From Cristatella mucedo (Eukaryota; Bryozoa; Phylactolaemata; Cristatellidae), in contig WPIO01000129.1 of NCBI GenBank assembly GCA_009760855.2, forward strand, positions 972,001-1,032,000: a stretch of DNA of 60,000 bases, written 5' to 3'. Made by a program: the position numbers and the translations under genes. The notes beneath the pieces were generated by a model. It was not told the origin of the DNA. It did no database searches and was given only the letters and a program-made list of their open reading frames with translations. This document shows, in pieces, positions 1 through 11,900 of this stretch. The first letter of the stretch is position 1; each line of letters starts with the position of its first letter.

Positions 1-347
1 AAGGCCGAGCATGGAGTTGGACGTTTCGTATGCGTGGTGATGTCGTGCAAACTCAGCCTCGGGCACCTCTAATTAGTTACAGTCTGATAATTTTCGGATC
101 TCTTCCTCTGTTGGGTGCCCATTCGCAGTGTATGCACTGTGCCAGGCATACTTGTGGTCTTGGAATGCTGCTGTATGGTGCACTGCTTAGCGATACTGTA
201 AACTGGCAATAATCCATGGCATCAGGTCTCATCGCCATAACGATTTTAGTTAAGCCTGTTCATCCACGTGGGTACGGTTGTGCTGCTGTTGCTGCTGTTT
301 TACATGCTGGATTAGAGCATCGATTGTATGTTTTTTTTTTATTGCAG

Positions 348-416
348 CTAAAAGTACTCGATGTCAGGGGCAATAAATTAAGTACTCTTCCGACTTCACT
401 GGGATCTCTGCAGAAA
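348..416 (+). CDS. LRR exon, one 23-residue repeat
   Basis: A strong pyrimidine-rich acceptor ends in attgcag before 348, and a gtaagt donor follows 416. The exon is exactly 69 bases, phase 0 at both ends. It encodes one leucine-rich repeat with the LxxLxxxxNxLxxLP pattern (LKVLDVRGNKLSTLP). One repeat per symmetric phase-0 exon is common in LRR genes. Earlier repeats presumably lie upstream of the window. Confidence 0.8.
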
Positions 417-1776
417 GTAAGTGGCTTGTTCACAATGCTGTACACGGTGTGTGCATCGTGTGGAATCTTTAAGGTCGATGCAATTTAGGTGCAATGCAGT
501 GTGCATTAAATTACTGTCATGTTACGCTAAGCCTAAGCACTTCTCTTCATCATCAGCTCCACGGGTTGCACCAAGTTGCACGGCTCTCTGGTATTGCTCG
601 GCATTAATGCCTAGCAGTAACATTATTTTGCACTTTGATACGATAACAAGCCACAACATACTCAAATGCAAAAGTATTTGGACGGTCTAGGTGTGCTCGA
701 CTTACAGGTTTTCCTAAGCACCTTAGTTGAGCCTGGCTGTAGTTCTCTCTGTTAATTATTGGATACCCAAGTATGAATGCCAACGATAATGATGCAAGTT
801 TTGGACGCTGCCTAAAATTAGTCTAAACCCATTGACAATGGTCGGTTTTTATGCCAGAATCTTGAGTCTTGCCCTTTATCAGTTTTGCCAGAACCCTAAG
901 GCTGCAAATGGCCTGGAATTATGCTGCGAATCAATCGAGGCTTACTTAGAGGAGCCAGAAAAAACCAGGCAGTCAGTCTTGGCCGAGGGTCTGGATCCAG
1001 ATTGACAAGCTTCGTGAGGCATACGATTATAGCTCTTTACGAGGCTGGACACTCGTAATGTAATGTCCGTCTGTAACTCCACACAGTCGTAAAGACTATA
1101 CGGGTGTTACACAGGAGAGTTTCGTATAGCGCACTCACAGCCAAAGCGGCTTTCGGTACACATTCGGTAGCCAACAGACTTCATCTCACGCAACAAAGAG
1201 AAAGTGAGAAGCATTGCTGAGTCTGGAGAGCAGTTGAGGTAGGGAGTAGCATGGAAGTAGCAGCTCAGGACCGCTGGAAAGGATGTGCCATAGTCGGCAC
1301 AGCAAGAGAGTAATTGTCGTTGGGTAAGAATTGTGGAAGCGAGTTCCACAGTCTAGGACCTGCAGAGCTAAAGCTTCTGTCGCCAACGGTCTTTAAGCAG
1401 AGGAATACTAATTTATTCTCCACACAGGACCTGAGGGCGCGAGGAAGCTGAAACTGATGCAACAGTTCAGCTTGGTATGGAGGAACCAAGTCGCGGTGGG
1501 CTTTGTGGGTCAGCATGAGAACTTTGCTCTGTATCCGTTGATCAACCGGCAGCCACCTCTTTTAGTAAAGGAGATACGTGCTCAAACCTCAGGGACTTGA
1601 AGACTAACAAATTTTGAATGACAAATACAGCTGAGTATCATCAGTGTAAAAGTGATATCCTATTCCATGGGCCTTCATCACTTTTCCCAGAGGTTTAGTA
1701 TAATGGTGAACTGTAAGGGACCGAGGATAGACCCTTGAGGGACTCTACAGGTGGTTGGTCTCGTGTGTGAGACCTG

Positions 1777-1809
<33 letters not shown>

Positions 1810-4800
1810 CACGACACGGATTGAACACGATCAGATTAGTACGATTTAAACCATGCCAGTGCCTCGTCTGCCAGACTGATCGTTGTTCTCAATCTTTTAA
1901 GTAGGATATCGTGATAAATGGTATCGAAGGCAGCTGATAGATTTAGCAGAGCTAGGGCAGTGACATTCCCGTCATCGCTGCCACATAGAATGTCATTGTT
2001 AACATGGCGGAGAGCAGTTTCAGTGGAGTGCTGCCTTTTGAACCCCGATTGAAATGTTTCTGACACTTAATTCTTTTCAATACGTGCAACCAGCTGCTTA
2101 GCAAGCCTTTTTTCAAGAATATTTGACAGAAAAGGAAGAAGGGAAACTGGGCGATAGTTTGCAAGGACCTCTGTATCTAATCCAGGCCTTTTAATTATCG
2201 GTCTAACGATTGCCGATTTGAAGAGCTTTGGTACGACCCTTTTTTCCAAAGAAGCATTACAAATCTTGGTTATGACAGAGCTAAGTTGGTCTGCCAGTGA
2301 AGACCACAGAGATGATGGTATAGGGTCTTCAGGAGACGAGCTCTTTGTTACCAGACCCTTTAAGGTAGCCACATCGCATGCAGAAACCTCGGAAAACCTC
2401 TTTAAAGAAGTTCACAGGTTGTGATTCCACAATTGCTTTACTCGGAGGTAGGTTTATGGAGGCGCGAATGTGCACAATTGTTTCAGTAATAAAGGCTGAA
2501 AACTTTTCGGCTGAGCGGTTAATATCTGGAGAGTCAGACCTTTCAGCATTGGCCATTACATTTTTTACTGTCTTATAAATCTGTTTAGGGCCCGACTGGC
2601 AGGAATTCAGCTTTCGGATGAAAAAAGAAGCCCTGGCTTTTTTAAGCTTCTGGGTGTAAACTCGAAGGAATCGTTGAAATTGACTAGATCTGCATCAGAC
2701 CCAGATTTCTTAAAACGACGTTCAAGCCTGCACTTAACACGGTGCATCTTTTGAAGTTTTTTTTGTAAATTGAAACGAATCTCCTCGACTCTGTACGCGT
2801 ATAGAATGAACAGGAGCATGCTTGTCAAGATACTCCTAAGTGTCATGTTCACTGCATCAGTGAGGGTATCGAGGCTGTCAGTCGAGTGTGGCTGCAGATT
2901 AAGAAGACCTGCATCACAAACGGATTTAAAAATGTGTCCATGTCAATGCTTTTTAAATTACGTCGCTGGACAAGTTATCTTTCTTTTGAGAGTGTGCCTG
3001 CTATGGCCTCGAGCTTTGCATCATGCCAATGTTCTCCACATATAGTTATTGGCATGCGTAGCAGACACTATCTAAAAATCGGTACTTAGCCAGAGTAGCC
3101 TTAATTTCCAGGAGGCTCACAGAAACGTCTTACTTCGGTCATTGTTCATGCGATACTTAGTGCCCACTGCATACACAAGCTGGCGATCTGGCCGAGCACA
3201 TGCGCATGTGTGTACATTGTGGCAGCTTAAAGCTGCAACGCCAAATCACGGTAACATACGTAGCTGCAGTGAAAAGTGATGGCAACGTAGATGCAGTGCA
3301 AAGTGGTGGCTTTCCGGATCACCAATTGACTTTCAGGTCACTCTCGCATCTTAGGCTTATCTACATCTTATTGCCACTCTCTGCTGCAGCTGGAGGTGCT
3401 ACGTGCAGGAAACAACAACCTGAGCGTCTTTCCAGAAGCTGTGCTTGGACTAAGGGCCCTTGTCGCGTTGGACTTGTCCAACAAGCAGCTGGTGAGGTTT
3501 GCTGTGAGCCGAATCCTACCTGAGCCGTAGGCAACTCTTTGTTGTCCTCTGCCAGAATCAGGGTGATGATGGCTGCTAATGCTCTTTTGCTGTGCTGTAA
3601 ATAAGGCTGTCGAAGCTTATTTCAAGTAGTACTTATGTCAAGCTTATACTTACGTCAAGAGAACCTTTGGTCTGTGAGAGTTAATTGACTTTGACAGTCT
3701 GCATATTGGGTTTGCAGACACTAATTTTAGTTACAAGTTACCCAGTTTGTGACAGGTATTATTGGTTTTCTGCCAGGGGATTGGTAGTAGAATTACTTTT
3801 TCCATTTGGCCGGCAATGTTGCAGGTTTCGAACAGATGCTAGCTGCATCCAGAAGTCTTCGCTGATTTGATTCCAGCCAAAATGAGAAGGCTTGCAGCAT
3901 ATGCCTTTTTTGCCAATTATTAGCTATCGTTCGTGCAGTGCTTTTTGGGCAATCGACAGCAAGGATCGCGTTGTCCAGCTTTGCCTTAATCGGTTGTTCA
4001 AATCATACTCATGTGACGTCTACTCTGTCAGGGCGTTGATGCATGGTAGATAGCACATTTCATATAAGTATTATATCTGTCACCTAAAAGAGGCATGCGG
4101 GCCAATTTAAGGTCGCATAGTATGGTGGCGTGATTACACAGTTTACCCTTGGCTTGATTGATTCCCTTTATTGAGCAGTTTGCCCTAACCATATCCCATC
4201 TGATCATTCCATGTACACATTAGTTCTACTCTTTGCTGTCGTCACCTGGTAGGTGATTACTAGCTATTGACAATTTGGAATCACTGTAACAGATTTTCGC
4301 TAGTGAGCACCATTCTTTCATTTTCATCAGGCTATGATCACTCTAGGACAATCGGCTGCTGGTATTGTGGAGATTATGTTTGGTGCAGTGTGGCAGGGAT
4401 GTGGCAGCTTCCTGCAGCACCCAGGTTTGAGCTCTGCCTGCTGCCTTAGTTTACTTATTGCAAGTATGAGTTTCGGATGTTTTACCGAAAATATTCCACC
4501 GACCCTACCAGCAGACCATTTTCTATATCATTGTTAGGTGCTGTGCAATGGTGTGCTCCCTAGTTCATGTATCCTCCACTGTCATGTTCATGTATCCTCC
4601 ACTGCTCCCTAGTTCATGTATGCTTGGAGTTATTGCTCAGGCCCTTTATGCATGCAACCGCTGTCAAATACACTGGAGGAGTGCAAAGGCTTTCGGGGTA
4701 CCGACACACACAGCAAGCACGGAAAGCTAGATGTAGGCGGGTCGAGGCCGGCGAGCTGCCTTCTCTCATTCAACATCGGGCATCGACTGCTGAAGACCAA

Positions 4801-7800
4801 GATTGCTGGAAGATTGGCGTGGTCTTGTCTTCCCGTGCAAGTGAAGTAAAGGGGTCGGGCGATCAAAAAGCAGCGTCCTTTATATAGTGGTCGGAAGGAG
4901 GCCTCAAGAAGAGCCTCAGTCGACTGCCACGTGCCTGCTTGCTGCCACGGCCAATAGAAGGGTTGCCTGCTGCACGACTCCAACCCACGACCCGGAAACC
5001 ACGACCTAGGTCGTTGGTTCGATCGCCCCACCCCTTGGCTGAAGACCCGGCGGCACCCCTATTTGTTTTTTTTGCTCTTTGCTGGGAGAAGAAGGCTGGG
5101 CGCACTTTGTCTCCACGTAGTTGGGCAGCGTGTGCGCAGCACACAGTCGAGGCTCACGCTGGCGGCGCACACGCTGCCCTTTTCCCATCCACCTCTCAGC
5201 TTGAGAGCCCACGTGAGCAGCACGTAGGCTGCGAGCTGCGGACAGCAGCCTACGTGCTGAGGCAATGTCCGCGTTCGTTTCCAGCTACCGCTGGTGTGCA
5301 TCGTTTTAGTCTTAGAATTTCTAGGTTCGACTTTGGTGCTAGAAGATTTGCAAACGTTTTTCATGTAAATTTAGCATTTTTATCAAGCTACAGCATAGCG
5401 AGGGCAGCCGTGTCACATGGAAATAAGTGTTTGCAATTAATTTTGGTGCGAGTGTACTTGCGCCTGGCATCAGTTAAAGCTGAATGCTGGGAAATAAAAA
5501 GAGATGGAAGTGGACCTAACAGGGAAGTAACTACTTGTGCAAAGTGTCTTTACTTCACATCAGTTGTGATGCAGTAAATACTGATAGTGTCCTGTACCTT
5601 GGGCACCGCGGCAGACGGCGGATGCCATCTCACGGAGGATTCGTAGGCTTTCTATCAGTCTTCGAGGCCTCGAGGTCCTCGAGTCCCCGAACTCTATCCT
5701 GTCCTGTCAAGGTGACAAGGATCTGACCTTGTGAGAGGCAGCTTAAGCAGGCCCCTCACAATTGGCAGAGCCGTGACCGAGCTGTGTCGGTGGCTGGATG
5801 GAATTTGTCTGGAATTTGCCGTACTCGCTCTATTCTACGTCATGTCACCGGTAACTCAAGTTTGGATGAAAGACTGAGGTTTAAAGCCGGTATCTCCACC
5901 GGTCCGATCGGCTACCCCTACTCTTAAAAAGTTACTTGCGCAGCGACCGAGCTATACACGGACAGGACTTGTCCCCTCTTCACTTAGGGTGCAATCACTC
6001 TGCTCGGCCCAGGTCGTGGGTCCGAGTCGTGCAGCAGGCTGTTCCTAATTGCACACTGCAAAGGGTAGTGATAGCTGCTGTGACTGTTATGCCGCTTATA
6101 AATAAGGCAGTTGAATCAACCGACCTTTTTTCTTTTGCTTGCGATTGCTGTTGTTTCGACAATGAGGAAATACGCATTCACAAGAACAAACACCTCCGAG
6201 TGTGTGGTAATATGACAACCCCACGGTTGCAGCTGGCACCGGTGCCACCTCTTGCCTCCTCTGCAGTCCCTCAACCTAACCAGCAACTACCCATCCGTGG
6301 GTCCTGATACCTGACTGCAGCCATTGGTACACGATTACATAAATGTACGTTCTCGTCTAGTGATTAATAAAACTTGCCTACTCTACTCAATGCTCGCAAA
6401 TTGACGTCGGTACTCACGACATGTACAGCAACCCCTCCATCCCAAGGTAGATAGATTGAGAATCCAGCCACCGCGGAGAAGCAGTCCGTGTTTGCGCAAT
6501 CATCTGGCTATGCAAGTCTGGCTATGCAAGTGTAGCTATGCAAGTGTAGCTATGCAAGTCTGGCTATGCAAGTCTGGCTATACAAGTCTGGCTATACGAA
6601 TCTGGCTATGCAAGTTTGGCTATACAAGTCTGGCTCTACGAGTCTGGCTCTACGAGTCTGGCTATACGAGTCTGGCTATACAAGTCAGCGTTCAGCTGTA
6701 CGAAGCTGCTGCTTGGTGAAAGTGGCACTTAAAAGAAAAGATAAGAAAGCGCTGTGAACACTGGTCGCTGCCGCCGAGCGCTCGGACGCTGCACATTGGA
6801 TGATCGCGATTGGATGATCGTGATAGAGCGAAACGTTGTGCAAGCACAACAAAGACATCCACAACCATTCTCGCTCGCACTCGCGCACGCACACATGCAC
6901 ACACGTGCGAGCACACACACACACACACACAATCATAAACACGGCCACTCACAGCGCTAGGCACAACATACTTTTCACGGACCAAACAGCCTAAGCACAT
7001 TCTTCCTAACGAAGCCACCTAACGTGCCCACCCATGTCACGAGCATGAGCGTCCACTCGACAAACCTGTACTGCCGGACTGTGTGCTGCAAGCAACGCAA
7101 CGCCAGCCTCGAGAGCGATCTCACATTCGTAGCCCTGTGAGCTTGGCTGTGCTTACTCGGCCAACAACGCCCAGCTTGCCCCAGCGTTTGTCGCCTTCCA
7201 TCTGTGACCTCGCGCGAGCTTTATCACTCCGAGTGCAAGCTCAACCACCGACTGTCACTCCCTGCCAGCTTAAAGTATACCCTATACAGTATTCCTCATT
7301 TATCTGGTTAGCTACTGGACATGCCTGGCCAGCGATTGCACAAACGATTATCAATCGGTGACATATTCGGCAACGCAAATTACAAACGGATGAGCTCACG
7401 ACAGTCACTTAGTAGCTACCGAATAGTTGTCCCGAGCAATCTATGCCGGTTCTCCATTGCTAACGGCACTTCGTGCAAGATCCTCGAGATTCCAATTTGA
7501 GTCACTGTGTGCACTGAGCTTATAATAATTTATAGTTCATTTAATTATAGTTTATTTAATCTTAAAATCCTATATCGCCACCAGTTGGGGTTATGAAGTA
7601 GTTTGCTCATGTGAGTGGGCTATAAAAAAATGTACTATTCTTATTATCTCCGAGTTCTGCTTGAGAAGTCTGACAGCACTACTACCATCTCCCCCTGCCA
7701 GTCTACAGTGGCTAAAGCCTGCCTGTAACTTTATGACTCAAATTACCCTGCTCGCCCCTGCGATGTCACCACAGCGAATGCCTGCTTTGTAGACGTTAGG

Positions 7801-8876
7801 TTCCCAATCTCAGCCAATGTCTTTACGCTGAATGACCATAAAACCGAACTGCTTACAGGTAACCATAAATCCAGGGTTGGAATAAGTCATTTTGCATTCT
7901 CGATTGAAGATGCTTAAATACAACTACCGGCAAATGCTCATAATTGGGGTGACCGCTTCGACGATTGTCTGGTGCTTACAAGCTCATTCGGAAGACAGCC
8001 TCCACAGCCAGTTGTCACGTTGGATGTCTGTTCGGGATTGGGAAGGGGGTCTGCTTGCTTTCTGTATTGGCTAGCTAAAGATGTTAGCAAAGGTTCTCGG
8101 TTTCACTCTATGCTGCAGTTTTGGAACTGCATTGGCTGGGCTGCCAAAACAGCCTACTCAGTTGGTGATGAATATGGCTGCTGCTGACACTGCATTCTAT
8201 CATTAAACATATTAGCAAGTTTCCATTACAGCAAATGCGTAGTGCCGAGCAAGTGATTTAGTTATCTGATAGATGGGTATCTAAATCCAAGAATTTATTG
8301 GCATGTCCCCATTTCTAAAGTAGCAGCTGTGGCTTGCAGTTGACTAGCAAAGTTATTACTTCTAGCCCACCACGGCATGGCTCCTTCATAACTAACTGAG
8401 CTGCTGTAAAAATGGCCACATTCGCCCTCAATGCCCATTTGCCCAGAACTATGAAGTATTTGTCCCTTTCTTTCACTGAAAGCTCGTTGTCGACGGTATA
8501 GTTTGTGGATCACACACTGTGGACTGAATCGACTAGTTCCGACATCATGTCGCTGTTGCCACCTCTGACCCTTAACTTTCGAGCCTTTCTGTGTGCTTGT
8601 ACTTAATATTAATATTATTATTATTATTAACTTGTACTTTTTATTGTACTTGATAATAATAATACTAACATGTTTATACAACACCCTATAAACAATAAAT
8701 CTCTTTCTTGGCACTTGACAAATGCTGGAAAAGAAGCTGAAGGTACCAAGGTCAAGGGGAATGCATGTGATAACCACTGACATGTGGGCTCGAGCTCTGC
8801 AGCTTGTGTGAAGCGAAGTATCTGGATAGATATCAAGTTCCACTAGTGCACTATGCAAATGAAATATATGCATATG

Positions 8877-8933
<57 letters not shown>

Positions 8934-11900
8934 TTATTTATTTAATCTCAGCATGAATACTTCACACCGGACAATTCACAAGGACGGAACAACTGCTTTA
9001 AGGATTTTTGGGTATCAGCTTTTTAAATATCTTTTTACGTCGGATGATGTCGTGGTGATTCGGTAGTGAGTTTCAGGCTTTGGGAGCTAACGAACTAAAA
9101 GCACGGTCTCCAAGAGATTTGAGGTTGGTTAAATGCTAAGCTAAACGTCTTGTGTCAGATGAGAGCAGATGGTACTATGTGAAGCCAGAGAAGAGGGCGT
9201 TTCGGATTGGTAGGCATCGGCAAGAAAGTGAATGGACTTATGATTGGGCGGCAGAGTATGATAATTGCGTCCTTCTCCCGGTTCAGCTATGCGTTTTGGC
9301 TTTACTTCTTGCTGTATGAGATTAAGCCTGTTGGCTGCCATGCTCCCGCTAAATTTGCCTTGGCTTTGCATGTGACCTTGAATTTGCTGAGTAAAATTTG
9401 TGGAGGCACATGCCATCGTTTGGCGAGATGTTAGCAGCAATGCTGTTGTGCATTCTTCTATTTCTGACGTTGCTCTGACGTCTTTTATCTATACATAGTT
9501 CTCAAGTGTATACTGCATCTTTTCGGTGGTTAATTTTTATGTGATTGGCGTCTTTTCTTCGTTTTTCTTTGGTGCAATTCTCTCTCCCCCTCTCCACTTC
9601 CATACTGTGAACGAACCTGTATTTGAGGGGGCAAAAGTGTGCATAAGGGCGCGTCGCAGCTGCACGAAAGCATTGGCTTACAGCTGTGACCATCCTGAAG
9701 TGTTACTGTTGTAAAAAAAAAACAGTTTAGTTGTCCATCGCGGCTTTTTGTCTCAAGTGTACGCCTACAAGACGTACGGGTGTGTAGCCAAAATTTTTGA
9801 GTAGCACCCTAAATCGAGTGCTCTCCGCATCCGCTCTGCGTGCATACATTGCTGGCCTGCTTTGAACGCTCGCAGATTCTCGGACACTCGAGCTCCAACT
9901 CCATCGGCGAGCTGCCGGTCAATTTCCTTGGCCTGACGAGGCTGAACCGGTTAGACCTTGACCTCAACCCAATGCTGGTGCCGCCGTCAGCTATATGCGA
10001 ACAGGGCGTCGATGCCGTGCGAGCCTACCTGACCGACGTCAGCGCGGGCCGGGCCACTCTGTGCCTGGCCGCGGTCAGCTTGCTCGGCGAGACGGGCGCC
10101 GGCAAGACGAGCCTGGTGCGCTCGCTCGAGCTCGGCGCTCCGTGCGCTACGGCTGCCGAGGACAGGACGCGCGTCATGTCGCAGCATCGCTTCCGCCTCC
10201 CGGCTGCGGCCGAAGACGACGGCGGCGGCGCCAGCAGCGGTGGCAGCGGTGACCTCATGGTATTCAACGACTTTGGCGGCCACGCCATCTACCAGACGGT
10301 GCTGCCCGTGCTGCTGCCGCCGCGCGGCACTGCTCTGCTCGTGTATGACGTCACGCAGCCGGAGCCCGAGCGCACGGTCGACAGGTGGCTCACCACGACG
10401 CTGGCTGTGGCGCCCGGCACGCGCCTGCTCATAGTCGGCACGCACTGCGACCAGCTGCCTCAGCCGCGGCCGGCAACCTCCTCTTCCGCCGCCGCAGCCG
10501 AGAGCAAAGCTACAGCCGCCGCGGATCACGCGGAGCGGATGGCGAACTTTTACCGCCGCAAGATGGCCGCCGTGCAGGAGGAGCTGCAGGATCACATTCG
10601 CGATGTGCGGTTGGACCTGAAGCGCTGCTCGTCCGACGACTATCCGGCCACTTTTGCCTCTCTCGAGCGCAAGCTCGCCAAGCTGCAGCTGTCGCTGCGT
10701 GACCTCCTCCTCTGCAGCGGGGGCCCGCCGCCTCTCGTCGTGAGCTGCGTCCCACGCGACGGTGCCGAGGCGGCGCGGCTGGGCGAGCTTCGCTCCGCCC
10801 TGGCCGGCGTCGTCGCGGCGCCGGCCGTTCTGCCGGCGTCGTGGTGTCGCTTCATCAGGGAGCTGCTCGAGCCGACCGACGACGCCGTCAGCCGCGCCTC
10901 GTACTTGACCTTGGCCGCCGTCGAGGCGATGTTCTCCAGGCACTTCCCGTTGCTCGTTGACCGCGAGAAGCTCAAGGTCGTGCTCGTCTACCTGACGGAA
11001 ACGTCGCAGGTGATCTGGCTCAGGGACCACCCCAAGCTCTCGGCCGTGGTCTTCCATCGCGTCGATCACGTGATCGACGTGTTCAAGGCGGTGCTGTGCC
11101 ACGACGACCTGTCGACCTGGAGCGGCTGCAGCGAGGCGTCAGGCGGCGGCTGCGGTCACTACGCCAAAGAGGTCGCCCAGTACAAGGAGGGCTTTCTGTC
11201 CGAGAAGCTCCTCTGTAAGCTGCTTGAGCCGGTCGTGTCGGCCGAGTGCGAAGCCGGCTCCCTCATCGAGCTGCTCGCCGAGTTTCGGCTGATCAGCCTC
11301 GTCGATAGCTCGGTCAGGTCGCGCGTGTACGTCATTCCCTGCAAGCTGCCCGAACTACCGCCGCCTGTCGCGGGAGTCGACGGCGGCAGCTACGACGACT
11401 GGGTGCGCGTGCACGCGCAGCTGTCGTTCTTCGGTTCGATAATACCTCTGGCGCTCTTCGAGACCAGCCAAGTGGTCGCGCTGCGGCACGTCGAACAGCA
11501 GAACATGGCATTGCAGGCCAACTGCTGGCGCGACGGCATCTCCTTCCGAAGGAACCGCGTGCGAGTCACGTGCCAGAGGGTGCGCGATCCCATCGTCAAG
11601 CATGGCTTTGCATTCGACATCGTGGCCTCATCGACCGACGTCCAGCGCCTGTGGGGCGTGGCGCAGCCTCTGTTTCGTGACCTGGCCGTGCACTTGACTG
11701 CCTCGTGGAAGGGCGCGTGGTACAGCATCGTCTTCCTATGCCCCGCCTGCGAGCTCAGCGGACGTGCAGGCACCGACGCCGGCCGATGGCACTTCGAACT
11801 TGACTACGGCAGCGTGGAGGATCTACTTCTCAGCAGCAGTGGCAGCGGCAGCGCTGCAGGCCATAACCTCGGCTTCAGCCAGCCTCTGGTCGAGCCCAGC

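Noticed and set aside
5590-5780. End of an LTR with a primer-binding-like site (ATTGGCAGAGCCGTGACC)
   Set aside because: No second LTR, no polypurine tract and no gag or pol frames were found nearby. One suggestive 18-base string is not enough.
6456-6757. Repetitive protein (WLCKSGYTS-type) in overlapping frames
   Set aside because: It arises from the 14-base tandem repeat. The unit is not a multiple of three and all three frames look alike.
9987-11102. Long minus-strand open frame (371 codons) over the ROC-COR exon
   Set aside because: It is an antisense shadow of the GC-rich + strand exon. Low-complexity Arg/Ala-rich composition and no domain.
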